From Notamacropus eugenii (taxonomy: Eukaryota > Chordata > Mammalia > Diprotodontia > Macropodidae), in contig NC_092879.1 in NCBI RefSeq assembly GCF_028372415.1, forward strand, positions 92,535,741 to 92,599,740: 64,000 bases of DNA, read 5' to 3'. Below are positions 22,460 through 35,917 of the stretch, piece after piece. How positions within the stretch are numbered: the stretch's first letter is position 1; each line of letters begins with the position of its first letter. The notes below the pieces were generated by a model. The model searched no databases. It saw nothing but the letters and a program-made list of their open reading frames with translations, and was not told the origin of the DNA. The position numbers and the translations under genes were made by a program.

Positions 22460-23510
22460 GAACAGGCCATCATTTCTAGACTATATAGAGAACTGAGTCA
22501 AATGTACAAGAATGCAAGTCATTCCCCAATTGATAAATGGTCAAAGGATATGAACAGGCAATTTTCAGAGGAAGAAATTAAAGATATCTATAATCGTATG
22601 AAAAAAATGCTCTAAATCACTTTTGATTAGAGAGATGCAAATCAAAACAACTCTGAGGTACCACATCACACCTATAAGATTGGCAAACATGACAGAAAAG
22701 GAACATGATAAATGCTGGAGAGGATGTGGGAGAGTAGGAACACTAATTCATTGTTGGTGGAGCTGTGAGCTGATCCAACCATTCTGGAGAGCAATTTGGA
22801 ACTATGCCCAAAGGGCTACAAAAGGGTCCATACCCTTTGACCCAGCAATATCACTTCTAGGACTGTATCCCCAAGAGATCATAAAAATGGGAAAGGGTCC
22901 CACATGTACAAAAATACTTATAGCAGCTCTTTTTGTAGTGGCCCAAAACTGGAAATCAAAGGGATGCCCATCCATTGGGGAATGGCTGAACAAGTTGTGG
23001 TATATGAATATAATGGAATACTATTGTATTATAAGAAATGATGAAGACTTCAGAGAGATCTGGAAAGACTTATATGATCTGATACTGAGTGAAAGGAGCA
23101 GAACGAGGAGAACTTTGTGCACAGTAACGACCACACTGTGCGGGAGTTTTTTCTGGTAGACTTGGATCTTCATAGCAATGCAAGGGCATTAAAAAAATAA
23201 AATTCCCAATGGTCTTCTAAGGCAAAATGTCTTCCACACCCTGAGAAAGAACTATGGAATTCATTCACAGAATGTAGCGGATCATTTTTTTGTGTGTATT
23301 TAATGTTTTGGTTTGTTTTATAATTTCTCCCATTTATTTTAGTTCTTCTACACAGCATGACTATAGTGAAAATGTATTCAATAGGAATGTATGTGTAGAT
23401 CCTATATGGAATTGTATGCCATCTCGGGGAGGGGGGTGGTGGAGGGTAGGGAGGGGGGAAAATCTAAGTTTTATGGTAGTGATTGTAGAACACTAAAAAT
23501 AAATAAAATG
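22460..23510 (+). mobile_element. L1 3' end, relatively young copy
   Basis: It starts in the ORF2 region before REMQIK and runs to a GGGGAGGGGGG-rich 3' UTR and an A-rich tail (AAAAATAAATAAAATG) at about 23510. It is the best preserved L1 piece in the window, with one open stretch of 178 codons. Confidence 0.9.
22623..23159 (+). pseudogene. L1 ORF2p C-terminal segment, open for 178 codons
   Basis: L1 ORF2p carries endonuclease and reverse transcriptase and ends in a cysteine-rich domain. This stretch holds [20 protein letters not shown], then the cysteine region [61 protein letters not shown] and [16 protein letters not shown], in the usual order. The first residue is not a true start: the domain continues upstream in a broken frame, so this is a truncated relic. 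Confidence 0.93.
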
Positions 23511-23793
23511 AGTATATATAGATATAGATATAGGTCAAAGAGTACTTGTTCTCTGGTCAGAGGAAACTAGACAAGTCCACAGTGTTTGTGACTTATGCAT
23601 GTTGATACAAAGCAAGTCGGGAAAATTTGATGAACCAATGCAGACTCAGGCAGGCCTGGGTGGGCTGCAATCTGTCGTGGTGAAAGGAACATCAACTTCC
23701 CTGACATTCATGGGAACATTGGGTCCCTAGAATAACTCACAGTCACTTCAGGACTACCCACTCATCCTGTGTAATCCCATGGAGCGATTGGAC

Positions 23794-23974
23794 TAGGGGT
23801 GGGGAACCTTTGACCTGGAAGTCACATGTGGCCCTCTAAGACTTCAAGTGTGGCCCTTTGACTCACTAAATTTCACTGAACAAATCTCTTTCATAAAACG
23901 ATTTGTTCTGTAAATTTTGGACTCAATCAAAAAGTCGCACTTGAGGACCTCCAGGCCACAGGTTCTCACCCTTG
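23794..23974. mobile_element. Palindromic hAT-like MITE, family B, copy 1
   Basis: The left end TAGGGGTGGGGAACC pairs with the right end GGTTCTCACCCTTG. Inner arms (GTGGCCCTTTGACTC / GAGGACCTCCAGGCC-type) also pair, as in the copy at 27811-28013. Flank duplication is unclear. Confidence 0.65.
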
Positions 23975-25939
23975 GCTCTGCACCTTCCGAGAGCCCATCC
24001 AGTAGTCTCAGCAGGCTAGAGTTCATGGTGCCCTGGCCTCTCTTACTGGCCTGCTCCCACCAGGTCAGGCAGTTTATTTTCTCTCTAAGATATAAAGTAG
24101 CAAACACTTCCTCTCCTGCTTGGCAATCCATCATACAGAAACCCAGACAAGAGTACTCTAGACTGGGGCGGGGGGGTGGTGGGGGTGGGTGGGGGTGGTG
24201 GTCCAGTGAAACAGTTCCTGGCAGGGAGTAGAGGGAGACCAGATCTGGGAAAGTGCACCTTTGGTCGCAGCTTCTCCCGACAGTTTGTCTTGTACGTGTT
24301 TCCAGAGCTCTCCTCTTCCTCCTCCTGGGCTCCCACCCACCTTACTCAGGCTGCCTCAGTGGACACCCAGCCTTCCCCTGGGATGATAGAAGGAGGCTAG
24401 ATGAGATGTCCTTTCCAAGGGTCCTTCTTTTTCTCTCATAGGAAGGCACAGAGTGACAGGCAGCACCAGAATCACAAGGCAAGTCTTCTGACTCCAGGTC
24501 CAGACCTCTTGACCATGCAGTGCAGCTGGCAGCATCCCTTTGCTCCAAAATTAGGCTCATTTTCCTTTCTCCTCCTTGGCCTTTTCCTCCTCCTCCCTCT
24601 CCACTCAGATAAATAAGGTAGCTAAAATGAAGCCACTGCAAGGCTCAAGACGATACAGTCTAGTGGAAAGTGTACCTAACTGGGAGTTGGGAGACCTGTA
24701 TGCATCATGAACTGGCTGGGTGACCTTGCTTTTGTTATTTAACTTTTGGGAACCTCACTTGTTCATCTGTAAAATGGGCATCAACTATACGCATTGCATG
24801 CATCCAAGGTTTGAGGTTGATGTTGTGTTATCATTAAGACTGGCCACAGGAGGGTGCCAGTGCCAAAGGAGGAAAGAGAAAATGAGAGGAGAAAAGCTTT
24901 CTCTGGGACAATCACTTCAGCCCCAAGGGAGCTGGGGTCTCCAACAGGATTGGTTTCAAAGTTAGAAATGATGAACAGGAAGCAAATGCTTTGGGGAAGT
25001 GTAAACAGTTTGGTGAACATCTGGTCTCTGCCTCAGTGCAGGGGAAATCTGGGCCTTGTCATCCAGCACAGGTGCAAGGGAGATCACGTGAACGGCAGAG
25101 GCAGCTAGGAAGGAGTCAGAGCGGCCCAGTCAGGGTCAGGCCTGGAATCCCTGTGGGCAGCTGGCCAGGTCCACAAGGTGGTTTACATGCCAGCCCTACC
25201 CCCCCCCCCCCCCCCAGGTCGGATCTCAGGGTGTCTATTGGTAGGGTCCTAGGCAGCCATGTAGTCCAACCCATAGCCTCAGGAAACAGCACTCATGTTC
25301 CCCCCCCCCCCCCCATGTCCTCCCCTTCAGGCTAATCCCACCTATTTCCTTCTTCTAATTCTAAAGACTCAGCCTTTCCTCAGCCTGGTCCTGCACTTCC
25401 CTCTGTTCTCCAGCTTTTCAGTGTCTTTCATAAACCCTGAAACCCAGAACAGCTCAACAATTGCATGTGGTCTGACAGCAGGAGCATCTCTTCCACTACC
25501 CAAGATCCTATTAGCTTGAGGCTGTCAAGATGTGGATTCATATTTAGCACACACACCCTGGTCTTTGCAGACAAACTGCTCTGTAACCCTTACGTCCCGT
25601 CAGGCCTCCCCCTCTTCCCTACATCCAGTATGTCCGAAGTTGAGTTTTGGAACCCAGCTGGGAGATTTTTTCCCTTTATCCCTTCATCTTATTTTAGACA
25701 GCCCAACACTTAAGATGCACAATAAGACTTGTATTTTTGGAACTGACCAACATAGGGATTTCTTTTGTTGCGCAATGCATGTCTATTAAAGGGAATTTCT
25801 TTTTCTTTTTTTATTGTTCAATGAGGAAGTGGGAGAGATAGTAAATGCTTGCTAAATTAATTGATCGATTGATTAATCATTAAAAAAGACTTTAGTTTAA
25901 TGCTCTAGCCTCTTGGATCCTGACTGTCATTCAATGGGT
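23975..25939. other. Intergenic with G-rich and C-rich runs
   Basis: A G-rich stretch at 24167-24203 has at least five runs of three or more G (quadruplex-type). A MIR-like SINE on + lies at about 24650-24790. C homopolymers are at 25199-25215 (17) and 25300-25314 (15). ORFs over the GC-rich parts are not convincing. Confidence 0.6.
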
Positions 25940-26330
25940 TTCTAACTCACTGCTTTGTGTCATATTTGAACTGGATGAGCAAACAATCTATGCTTTTGTC
26001 GATAAACAATGTAAAACCATACAGTCAAACATGACCCCTGGGACACGCTATGGGAAAACTCCAGTCCAGTTGACATTGAACCATTGACAACCACTCTTTG
26101 AATCTGGCCAGTATTCAGCATGCTGAAGGACCTTGAAACCATGCCATAGGGACTGATGGTAAAAGTGGTGGTGTTTGCTCCTGGTTTGGGAGGACATGAG
26201 AGCTGTCTTTAATTTCAGAAAATTTCTAACCTGAACACCAAATAAAATGTGTATTTTCCTATGCATTGTAGCACAGGAGAGTATAGTATTTGAAATTGCA
26301 AATCTCTTATGTGGAGCTGATACATACATA
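25940..26330 (-). mobile_element. Possible LINE reverse-transcriptase relic
   Basis: On the minus strand, QRVVVNGSMSTGLEFSHSVS followed by QGS resembles the pre-catalytic GVPQGS motif region of CR1/L2-type reverse transcriptases, with the usual P replaced by S. Only this block is recognisable, so the family is uncertain. Confidence 0.3.
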
Positions 26331-27324
26331 TGTGTGTGTGTGTGTGTGTGTGCACATAAAATTCAGTCTTTAGCTTTCAGAGCTGTTCTGCTTGTCTGTG
26401 ATTTTTAAAAAATGCTTCCATGATCCTCCTTTCTTTCTGGTGTAATCCTGACTGTGGCTCGTTGATATGTGAATTTTTTTAAATTTTAAAATCTGTTTAT
26501 ATAAAAGCATTTCTTTACAAAATCATTTCAAAATATTAGAAGAGGCCATGTTTTCCTTTAAGTAGGAACAGTCTCATCTGCAACCATATACAAATCTAAT
26601 AAACTTGACATATTTCATGGCTCTGTATGATTCATACAGACTTAAATACAGTTCTTTGCCTCCATATGTAATACAATATAATAATGTAAAATGAAGTCAT
26701 TAGAAAAATATGGACTTTTAAAAACTTATTTAGAATTCAGGTCAAAAAATATATAATCTAGGTATCATGGAGCACATTTTATCTTTCCATATTTTTAAAA
26801 ATCGTAATGAAGTATCTGATATGGTCCTTATTCTGGGTAAAATGCAAACATGTCATGAACTTCATACCACCTTAGAGTGAAATAATATATGCTCTGCATG
26901 TATTTTGATGTGCAGAATTTGATTCTGTGACCTAGGCAAAAATGTAAATGGTAGAAATCTGCAGGACATTGTCAATTCTTAGGTCCTAGCAATTTAGAAA
27001 TCCCAGCACTAAGCCCTTAATACATTTACTTTAGAGATTAGTGTGTTAGAAATTCCAAATGTTTGATGATCTAATATATGTAAACATGGTCAAAATCAGC
27101 CACCTTGTGGAAACAAAATTCTCGTAACCGTTGCATACTGGATTTAAAATGGCAATGATAATTTATGTTACTATGATCACTACATATGTAAAAATACATT
27201 AAAAGTAGACCCCTACATAAAGATGAACCTGGACTTCTGTAAACATGGCCAGTTGCTCTTTGGTTTCATGTAGTAATATTGATAGGATGTTGTATGTGCT
27301 GAATGTCTAGCTAAATTGATACGC
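26331..27324. other. AT-rich intergenic, unassigned
   Basis: A short (TG)n stretch lies at 26329-26352. No repeat family or ORF is recognised after it. Confidence 0.55.
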
Positions 27325-28604
27325 GAATTCTTTTTGTCTGCTTACAGTATTTTCTCCTGATCTTGGAGGTATGGAATTTGGCTATCATATTCATTTTGGG
27401 ATCTCTTTTGGAAGGTGAGCAGTGAATTCTTTCAATTTCTATAACTCTTCCCAATTTTTCCTCCACCTCTCTTACTTGATTTTTAAAATCCTTTTTGAGC
27501 TCTTCCATGGCCTGAGATCAATTCATATTTTTCTTTGAGGCTTTGGATGCAGGAATTTTGACTGTTGTCTTTTTCTGGATGTGTGTTGTGTTCTTCCTTG
27601 TCACCATCCTAACTTTCTAAGGTCAGAATTGTTTTCTGCTTGCTCATTTCCAGTCTATTTCTTGAGTTTTAATTCTATGCTAAAGTGGGGCTGTGCTTCC
27701 CAAGTGGAGAGGGCACTGTATCAAACTTCAGGCTTTTTGTGCAGCTGTTTTCAGGACTGATTCTGGGGATCTGTAAATTTTTGGCTCTTCTAAGGTGGAA
27801 TGATCTAGGGCAGGGATGGGGAACCTGCAGCCTCGAGGCCACATGTAGCCTTCTAGGTCCTTGGGTGTGGTCTTTTGACTGAGTCCAAGTTTTACTGAAC
27901 AAATCCTTTTATTGAGGGGATTTGCTCTGTGAAGTTTGGATTCAGGCAAAGGGCCACACTTGAGGACATAGAGGGCCACATGTGGTCTCGAGGCTGCAAG
28001 TTCCCCACCTCTGAGCTAGGCAGAGGCGTGTCTACTGCTCTGGGGTACTGTGCACTGGTTTGTGAGTGACCATAAGCACTGTTTTCAACCCTGGAATTGT
28101 GACCAGGGTCCCTGCTCCATTGTGGCTGCAAGCTCTGGTGCACTAGTTCTCCTCACCCCTGGAATGCCACCCAGGCCTGGAACCTGGATATGAGTGTGGA
28201 CAAAGCAGCAGAGTCCTGCCTCAGAGCCAGCAAAGAGACCCCTGCAACGTCCTTCTGACCAGTTGTTTGACCTTCTTACCATCCATCTGTGGGCTGAGGG
28301 CTCCAGAGGCAGCCGCTGCCCACTCAGTGACCCCTGAGGCCTGCTCCAGGTTTGCTGGGCCTGGTTTACTGGGGCCTGATTTACTGGGCCTGGTCTGGGC
28401 TGGCCTGTGCTCTTCTCTCACCCAGGTGTGACAGACCTTCCCTGCACACCTTCTAAGTTGAATTAGGTCAGAAATGCGTTTCCCTGAGTCTTTTTGTGGG
28501 CTCTGCCACTACAGAATTTATGTAGTAGCATTATTTAAAGGTCTTTGGAGGGTTTGGGGGGAGAGCTCCAGGAGTCCAGGCTTTCTGCTGCCATTTTGGC
28601 TCCA
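27325..28604 (-). mobile_element. HAL1/L1 5' fragment with part of ORF1
   Basis: The minus strand starts with GGAGCCAAAATGGCAGCAG at 28604, the L1/HAL1 5' end, and runs through a GC-rich 5' UTR into ORF1 (MEELKKDFKNQVREVEEKLG). An internal deletion joins this to the start of the C-terminal domain (IRRKYCKQ). It stops there at about 27325. A palindromic MITE sits inside it. Confidence 0.8.
27811..28013. mobile_element. Palindromic hAT-like MITE, family B, copy 2
   Basis: It is 203 bp, starting CAGGGATGGGGAACCTGCAG and ending with the near-complement CTGCAAGTTCCCCACCTCTG; most of the element pairs with itself. The 8-bp flanks are ATCTAGGG (27803-27810) and AGCTAGGC (28014-28021), 6 of 8 identical, as for hAT elements. 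It interrupts the HAL1/L1 5' UTR, so it is younger than that insertion. Confidence 0.82.
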
Positions 28605-28629
28605 CCTCCTCTCTCTCTCCCCCACCTTA

Positions 28630-28830
28630 GGCCATACCCACACGGCACCAGGCTACTTTGGGAGGCTGGTCAATGAAGTGGCTAGAGCTGGCTTTCAATA
28701 TTTAAAGGGTCACCTGAGGGCCAAAGGGATTCCATTTGTACTGCTTGACCCCAGAGGGCAGGAGGAAAGAGGCAGACTGAGGCTGAAGTTCAGCCTTAGA
28801 GCGTCTAAAAGTGAAAACACTTCTAGCCCA
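28630..28830 (+). mobile_element. CR1/L3 LINE fragment
   Basis: It has the CTTTCAATATTTAAAGGG, GACCCCAGAGGGCAGGA and GGCTGAAGTTCAG features of the CR1/L3 3' region (compare 31980-32230). Confidence 0.55.
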
Positions 28831-28942
28831 AGAAAAGTCTTTAAATACAGGCCAGGCATGGGGGGAGGGGGGAACTCTTGGTCACCCAGGGGTGGGGCTG
28901 GATGCTATTCAAGGATCCTCTCCCAAAGCCCTCCTTACTCAT

Positions 28943-29250
28943 GCAGCAGTTAGGTGGTACAGTGGATAGAGCACCAGTGCAGGAGTTAGGAGGACCTGAG
29001 TTCAAATCTCACCTCAGACACTTGACACTCACTAGCTGTGTGACCTTGGGCAAGTCACTTAACCCCAATCGCCTCATCCTGGGTCATCTCCAGTCATCCT
29101 GATGAATATCTGGTCACTGAATTTAGATGGCTCTGGAGGAGAAGTAAGGCTGGTGACCTGCACAGTCCTCCCTCACTCTAAACAAAGTCAAGTGCAAGTC
29201 ATGTCATCATTTCTGATGGCGTGGTCTTCTGAAACACAAGGAAGGACGAA
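28943..29250 (+). mobile_element. tRNA-derived SINE with RTE-type 3' end
   Basis: It has the head CAGCAGTTAGGTGGTACAG and the core CTAGCTGTGTGACCTTGGGC. It then has a long tail running through GATGAATATCTGGTCACTG to GTGGTCTTCTGAAACACAAG and GGACGAACAC, which resembles the 3' end of the RTE LINE seen at 41440-41480. This suggests a SINE mobilised by RTE. Confidence 0.8.
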
Positions 29251-31759
29251 CACACTCTTGCATTTCCTTTTCAGCTTCAATTGCTTAACACCTTGCTTGA
29301 ATACTTCTCCATTTTCCAGCTCTACAGCTGAATTGTAAACCCCCTGAGCATGAAATCTGTGGTTTCCATTCCCTATTCAGCAAACATTTGAATTGCAAGT
29401 TACTAGGAAATAGCCTGGAGGGAGTGGAGAGCATTCTGAACTTGGAGTCAGGAAGACCTGGACGAGTGATTTAAAGCTCCCTGAGCCTCAGTTTGCCCAT
29501 CAGTAAAATGGGGATAACATAATGAGGTTTCTACCCTTATAGGATTGCTGGGAGGCTCAAACTTGGTAAGGGAAGAAAGGCATTTACAAGTTTTAAAAGA
29601 AGTGTTTATCAAGCACCTACCCTGTTAGCAGGTATGTTATGGATATCGGTCCTCACAACAACTCTGGGAGGTTGTTGGAGGTGCTATCATTTTCCCCATC
29701 TCAAAAGCTGAGGAAACTGAGCTTCCGTGACTTACCCAGAGTCATACGTGGGGCAGAAGAGAGCCACAGATCAAGGGCTCTGAGGATATTTGGAGAGAGA
29801 GTTGCCAGTAGAATTCAGCTTGGGGGTGGGCAGGGTGGGGAACAGGGAAGTCACCCTGAGTAGGTGGTACCTGAGCTGAGCACATTCCAGACACTGGGTG
29901 AGGCTCATGCCAGCAATCTACTGTGGGATGTGGCCTACAGAAAGTAGGGTGGTTTTGCTGGATCAGAGAGGGTATGATGGGGTACTGTGGGAAACAAGGT
30001 AAGGCTGGGGGTCTGGCTAGATTTTGGATTTGTGGAACATGATTTGTTGAATTGATTCTTTTTGTCCAACCCACCCCATGCCTCCCCACCCCCAGTACTC
30101 AATGAATAACTTGCAGACTGAATGATAAGCACTCTGTCACTTTATTATATGTTGCCCCCCTGGTGTGTTAACTTGGATAGCCTCAGCACAGCCCAATTTG
30201 CATGGGCTCAGAAACAGAGCTATTAGCTGAACTCCATCGGCTCAGCATTTTCCCCAAACTCTTGGGGTCCTTCCTTGCCTCCTGGGTTCCAGGCCCAACC
30301 ACTAGCTCATTCCTCTTTTTGGCCTCTTGGCTCATCCAGGAAAATGCTTCCCTCTGGGGTGGTATGCTATGTGGGGGAGCTCACAGTGACTTCAGGCAGT
30401 GTTGGGAGATGGGAAGGTGAAGCAAAATGGGCCAAGCCTTCCCCCAAACCTCCTTCCTGCCCCACAAAAACCTGGAGCTAAATAGCTGTGATTTCTCTAG
30501 TGGTTGAAAATGACCAAAGCACTTAACAGTTACACTATCTCTCGTTTGAGCCTTACAACAGCCCTGGGAGGTGATGAGTTACCATAAAAAGCTCTGGATT
30601 CAGAGTCAGAGGACATGGATTTGAATTCTACCGTGGTAGGCAAGAGGCTCCTGAGGGAGCCCTAGACCTATGCCTGGAAGACACTTCCTCCCTCTGGGCC
30701 TCAGTCTGTCAAAGGAGGGGCTTGAGCTAGGCCTCTGCTGCCCCTTCTAGTATCTGGTGAGGTACCAGTACAGGGAGATTGGTTTTTTTAAATCTCCATT
30801 TTACAACTGAGAAAGCTAGAGGTCAGAAACACTAAGTGACTTGGCTGGCCAGCGTCAGGTGCCCCACATCACCAGGACATGATGCAATTTCATTGATATC
30901 GAAGCCTCCTCATCTCTACAGGTTTTTCAGGTTAGAGGCTTCTCCCCGCCCTCCTGGCTTTGTTCTTCACATTCCCAACATGTTGGCTCACTGACATTGG
31001 GAAGGAAATGGGGTAGAATCTACCTACCAAGTCAAGTATCCTTCCCTGAGGGGCAACCAACCTGCCAATCCAGTCCAGAAGTGGCCTTCTCCAATGCAGA
31101 TGTTTCCATTCCAGCTCTTACTGGTGTCCTGCCCAGCCATGTTGGTCTGGCTCTATATTTCCATGGTGTGTGGCACTCAAGTCACTGAATCACATCATGG
31201 CTGGGACAGATGGGGTCAAGTTCTACTTGTGCTCACAGCTGGTAGAAGTTACTGGGTTGAGTGGCTCTCTCCCAAGGCCTAGCTCCATTGTTTACTGGGA
31301 AGCAGGCCTGGGACAACCAGTTAGACAAATATCACAGTGGCAGCATGGAATGATGGGAGAAGAGCAGGATTTGAAGCTAGAAGGCTTAGGCTTAAATCCT
31401 GGCTCTGCCATTTTGACAAGTCACTAAGTCTCTCTGGACCTCAGTTTCCTTTCCCTATAAAATAGAAATAATAATAACAGCTCCTTCACAGGGTTGTAGT
31501 GAGCATCAAATTTATGGAAAGTCTTTTGCAAACATTAAATAAATGTTAAATGTCATTCCAAAGCCAGTGCAATTTAAACTAATTCAACAGACATTTATTA
31601 AGCTCCTACTGTATACAACGCAACATGCTAGGTGCTGGAGATACGAAGATGGCCCTTGCTCTTAAGAAACTTAAAAGATATAGCTACTACTAAATAGAAA
31701 ACTTAGAAAAGGAAATAAATACCTGTATCCATCCACACCAGGACAAGAAAGTTGGTGAA
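29251..31759. other. Intergenic with several MIR-like pieces
   Basis: MIR-like SINEs are at about 29405-29570 (+), 29590-29760 (-), 30590-30730 (+) and 31345-31560 (+), each with CTCAGTTT / GTAAAATGGGG-type cores or their complement. A dispersed repeat with the GAGATACGAAGATGGCCCTT core lies at 31575-31700. No coding region is recognised. Confidence 0.65.
31594..31599 (-). terminator. Candidate polyadenylation signal for XKRX
   Basis: AATAAA on the minus strand lies about 1.7 kb after the XKRX stop, the first consensus hexamer I noticed downstream; an ATTAAA variant occurs near 31863. Both lie in or near repeats, so this is tentative. Confidence 0.2.
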
Positions 31760-32420
31760 TACAAACTACTTATTCTAAAGTGAACACATTATGAACAAAG
31801 GTAGGGCAAGTGTAGAGAACAATTCATCTGAAAAAAGACCTGAGGGTCTTAGGGGACTACATGTTTAATGAGTTAGCAACACCATAAGACAGCCCAAGGG
31901 GGCAAATGGGATCTTGGGCTACATTGAGGGGTCCAGCTCCAAGGAAAAGGGAATTGACAGGTGATTCCATTGTATTCAGACAGGTCACTGGGAAGCTGAA
32001 GAGGATAGCGACAGGCCTTGAGTCTATGCCAGAAGAGGATAGGTCCAAGGACATGGACATGTTTAGCCTGGAAAAGACAAGTCTTGGAGGGACAAGTGGT
32101 GGGCTGAATGTGACAGCTGTCTTCAAGTACTTCCAAGGTCACTCTAGGGAGGTGGGCAGAACCAGGAGCAATGGAATGGGAGGGGCCATTGCAAAGAGGA
32201 AAATGTGGGTTTAAGATAACTTCTCAACAGTGAGAGCCTCTCAAAGTGGAAGGGAGTGCCTCAAGAGGCAGTTGATTTCCCCTTTGTCAGGGACTGGACA
32301 AGTTCACTGTCGTGATAGCTTCTTTGGGAGTATGCGTTGGCCTAGATGGGCTGAAGCCCCTTCAGAATCTCTGATTCTGTACATCTGTATCCTCAGATGG
32401 GATTTAGTCATTGAGATTGA
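31760..32420 (+). mobile_element. CR1/L3 LINE 3' region
   Basis: It shows the typical order of blocks: GGGCAAATGGGATCTTGGGC, ATGTTTAGCCTGGAAAAGA, GACAGCTGTCTTCAAGTA, AGAACCAGGAGCAATGG, AGTGCCTCAAGAGGCAG and GGGCTGAAGCCCCTTCAGAA. It lies downstream of the XKRX stop and may be part of its 3' UTR in antisense. Confidence 0.75.
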
Positions 32421-33287
32421 CTTGATTAATATCTAGCCCCCTTGGAGCGGCAACCCCTACCCTTCTCCAAGCACCAGGGAGAAGCATATTCCCTTCTACC
32501 CCTGAAATCAAACAGTTAAGTGACAGGATCTAAAATCAGGTAAAGGTGGGGGAAGGGGCAAAGTAAAAACATTTTCAGTCACAGGTCAGCATTGTTGAAA
32601 TAATTTATAATCAGACATTAACAGAACGGCTGAATTGTGAGAGAGGAAGCTGGTTTGGAGGGATTTATGATGATGGCGCCAAGTGGGGAGGATGGGGAAA
32701 CCTGAACAAACCATTGCCTCTCGTGGCCCGTGCAGGAAAGCCTTGTGAAGAGTATGCTGGGAAGATAGTTTAGTCCTGAAAGGCCACAAGTAGGCCATAG
32801 GTAGGTAGGGTGAACACACGGCTCTCCTGGACTGCTCAGGAAAAATTTGAGGGTCCTGAGCCACTTCTCCTGAAGTTTGTGAGTTCTGTGGCAGGTGGTT
32901 TCTTAATGGCTTTTTGTTCATGATAGACCTTCACTGGTCACCAAAATATAGTCTAGCAGCTCAGCCCTGGAAGTATAGTCATCCCATCTGTGCTGGGAGT
33001 TTCCAGATGGCTCCCAGTGGTATGAGTGTGGGTGTGGGTATATGTATGTACGCTCTCAAGGGGCCATGTGCATGGGTGTATGGGTGGGAGATGACAGCTG
33101 GGTATGGCCCTTCTTCTGTGGTCTAGACTGTGTGAACTGTGAACTTCTCGCAGCTTGAGGGCCCAGATTCCTCTTCCAATGGCCATGTGACTGCTTTTCT
33201 AGGTGGATCAATCTTGTACTTTGAGTTATAGATCTCCTCTCATGAATCCCCACTCTCCCAAACCTTTCCTCCCCCGTGGGGGAAGCA

Positions 33288-34070
<783 letters not shown>

Positions 34071-34084
34071 TCACATCATGAACA

Positions 34085-34290
34085 AGAGGTGGCATGGTGC
34101 AGTAGAAATGATCCTAGATGTGGAGTGAAAGAATCTGAGTTCAAACCCCTGCTGTGTCATTTAAAAGCTGTATGACCTTAGGCAAATCATTTCCCACCTC
34201 TGAGCCTCAGTTTTCTTTTCTGTAAAATGAAGGGATTGGATTAGATAACCTCTAAAGTCCCTTCCATGTCTAGATCTAAGATCTTATGAT
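34085..34290 (+). mobile_element. MIR-like SINE in XKRX intron 2
   Basis: It has a GGTGGCATGGTGCAGTAGAA head, a TATGACCTTAGGCAAATCAT core, CTCAGTTTTCTTTTCTGTAAAATGA, and a TAGATAACCTCTAAAGTCCC 3' end. Confidence 0.85.
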
Positions 34291-35599
34291 CCTATAATCA
34301 GTCCCTATGATTCAGTGGTCCAAAACCTTGAGTGAGGCTCAAATGTTCCAGTTAAGAGCCAGTGTGAGATATTTTCACTCCGTGTGCCCACTTCCATTTG
34401 CTATCAAATGCTTGCACTTGGTCCCTTAATGGCCCCTCACCTAAATTCACTTCCTGGTACTCCCAAGTCTCCTTTTTTTGTGGACTGGACTTGGGGTCCC
34501 TTCTAGCTGGATCCCTTGGGCCCAGGGACAGGGAAGGAAGAGCTCTGTGTCTCCTTTCTTCCATCTGAATTCCTCTTCACCCTGGTAATAACATTTCCCC
34601 AGAGAAGTTCAGACAGGGACTCAAGGAGACTAGCCCTTCCAGACCTCAGAGTCTATTCTAAGCAATAATTGTCCAAATGATTTGCTAAGAGATAAAGATA
34701 GAAAAGGGGATAAGTCATACAGATTAGATTATCAGGAAATTGTGATGAACAATCGTCAAACTCAATAATTCCATGTTGGATAACATGGGAATAGAAACTA
34801 CTTAGAAAAAAAGACTCCTTTTTGGCAAAAGCTGCTGGGAAAGCCCGAAAGCACTTTGGCAGAAAGCAGATGTTTTAGACCAACATCCTCCAGCTTGCTT
34901 CCCAGAAAGCTCAAAAATCTGAATATAAAAAAAAAAAATGGAAACAGGTTCAGAGGCCTTTCAGAACTACGGTTAGAAATTTTTTTTAACCAAACAAGGG
35001 AAAGAGATGATTGCAAAAAAATAAAATAAATCATTTCAATTAAATGAAATTGAAAAACTTTGTCTCCAAGACAATCAATGCAGTTATGAAAAAAAGAAGT
35101 TAGAGTCAGTGTTTTCCTATTAACTGGGAAAAACAATGTTTACATACCAAACAGATCTCTGGTATCAAAAATATAGAGAAAATGAACACAAACCCATAAG
35201 ACCAAGGGCTAATCCCCATTGCACAGGTATTCAAATGATATGCATGGTTTTCAATATTCAAATGATTTACAATTCTCAAAAGAACTGCAAACTATTAACA
35301 GTCATATGAAAACACACTCCCAATTGGTAACAGTTAGAGAAATGGTAAATCAAAATAGCTCTGAGGCTTCATTTCACATGCAACCAATTCATAAAAATGT
35401 TAAAGAACAGAAATGGTCAGTGTTGGAGGGGCTGAAAAAAGACAGGCACTCTGACTGTTCATGGAGTGGTGAACTGATCCAACCAAGCAGGAAAACAATT
35501 TGGAATTATGCTAGAAAAAAGATGTCTAGAAAACCAGATGGATTCAAAATGTCCATCCACTTTGACCAAGAGATCACGTTGCAAGGCGTGTTAGAGCAG

Positions 35600-35835
35600 C
35601 TTGGTGGTATGGTGTATAGAGCATGGGACTCAGAATCAGAAGCCCTGGGGTTCTAATCCTGCCCATCTACTCATCGAGTAGGTGAATGAACCTGTTTTCT
35701 CAGTGCCTTAGTTTCTTCATTTATAAAATGGGGCTAATTAGGCCTCCCACATCACAGGACCAAATGACTTAACATATGCAAAGTGTTTGATAAATCTTAA
35801 AGCACTACGTAAATGCTAGCTATTATTACATGTCC
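35600..35835 (+). mobile_element. MIR-like SINE inside the L1 fragment
   Basis: It has a GCTTGGTGGTATGGTGTATAG head, a GGACTCAGAATCAGAAGCCC region, CTTAGTTTCTTCATTTATAAAATGG, and an AAATGCTAGCTATTATTA end. Confidence 0.82.
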
Positions 35836-35862
35836 TAAGGAGGTCAATAACATAAAGAAAGA

Positions 35863-35917
35863 TCATATATATATACAATATATATTATATATATATATAC
35901 ATACACACACATATATC
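35863..35917. repeat. (AT)n-rich microsatellite
   Basis: An interrupted run of AT/TATA with an ACATACACACAC end. Confidence 0.9.
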
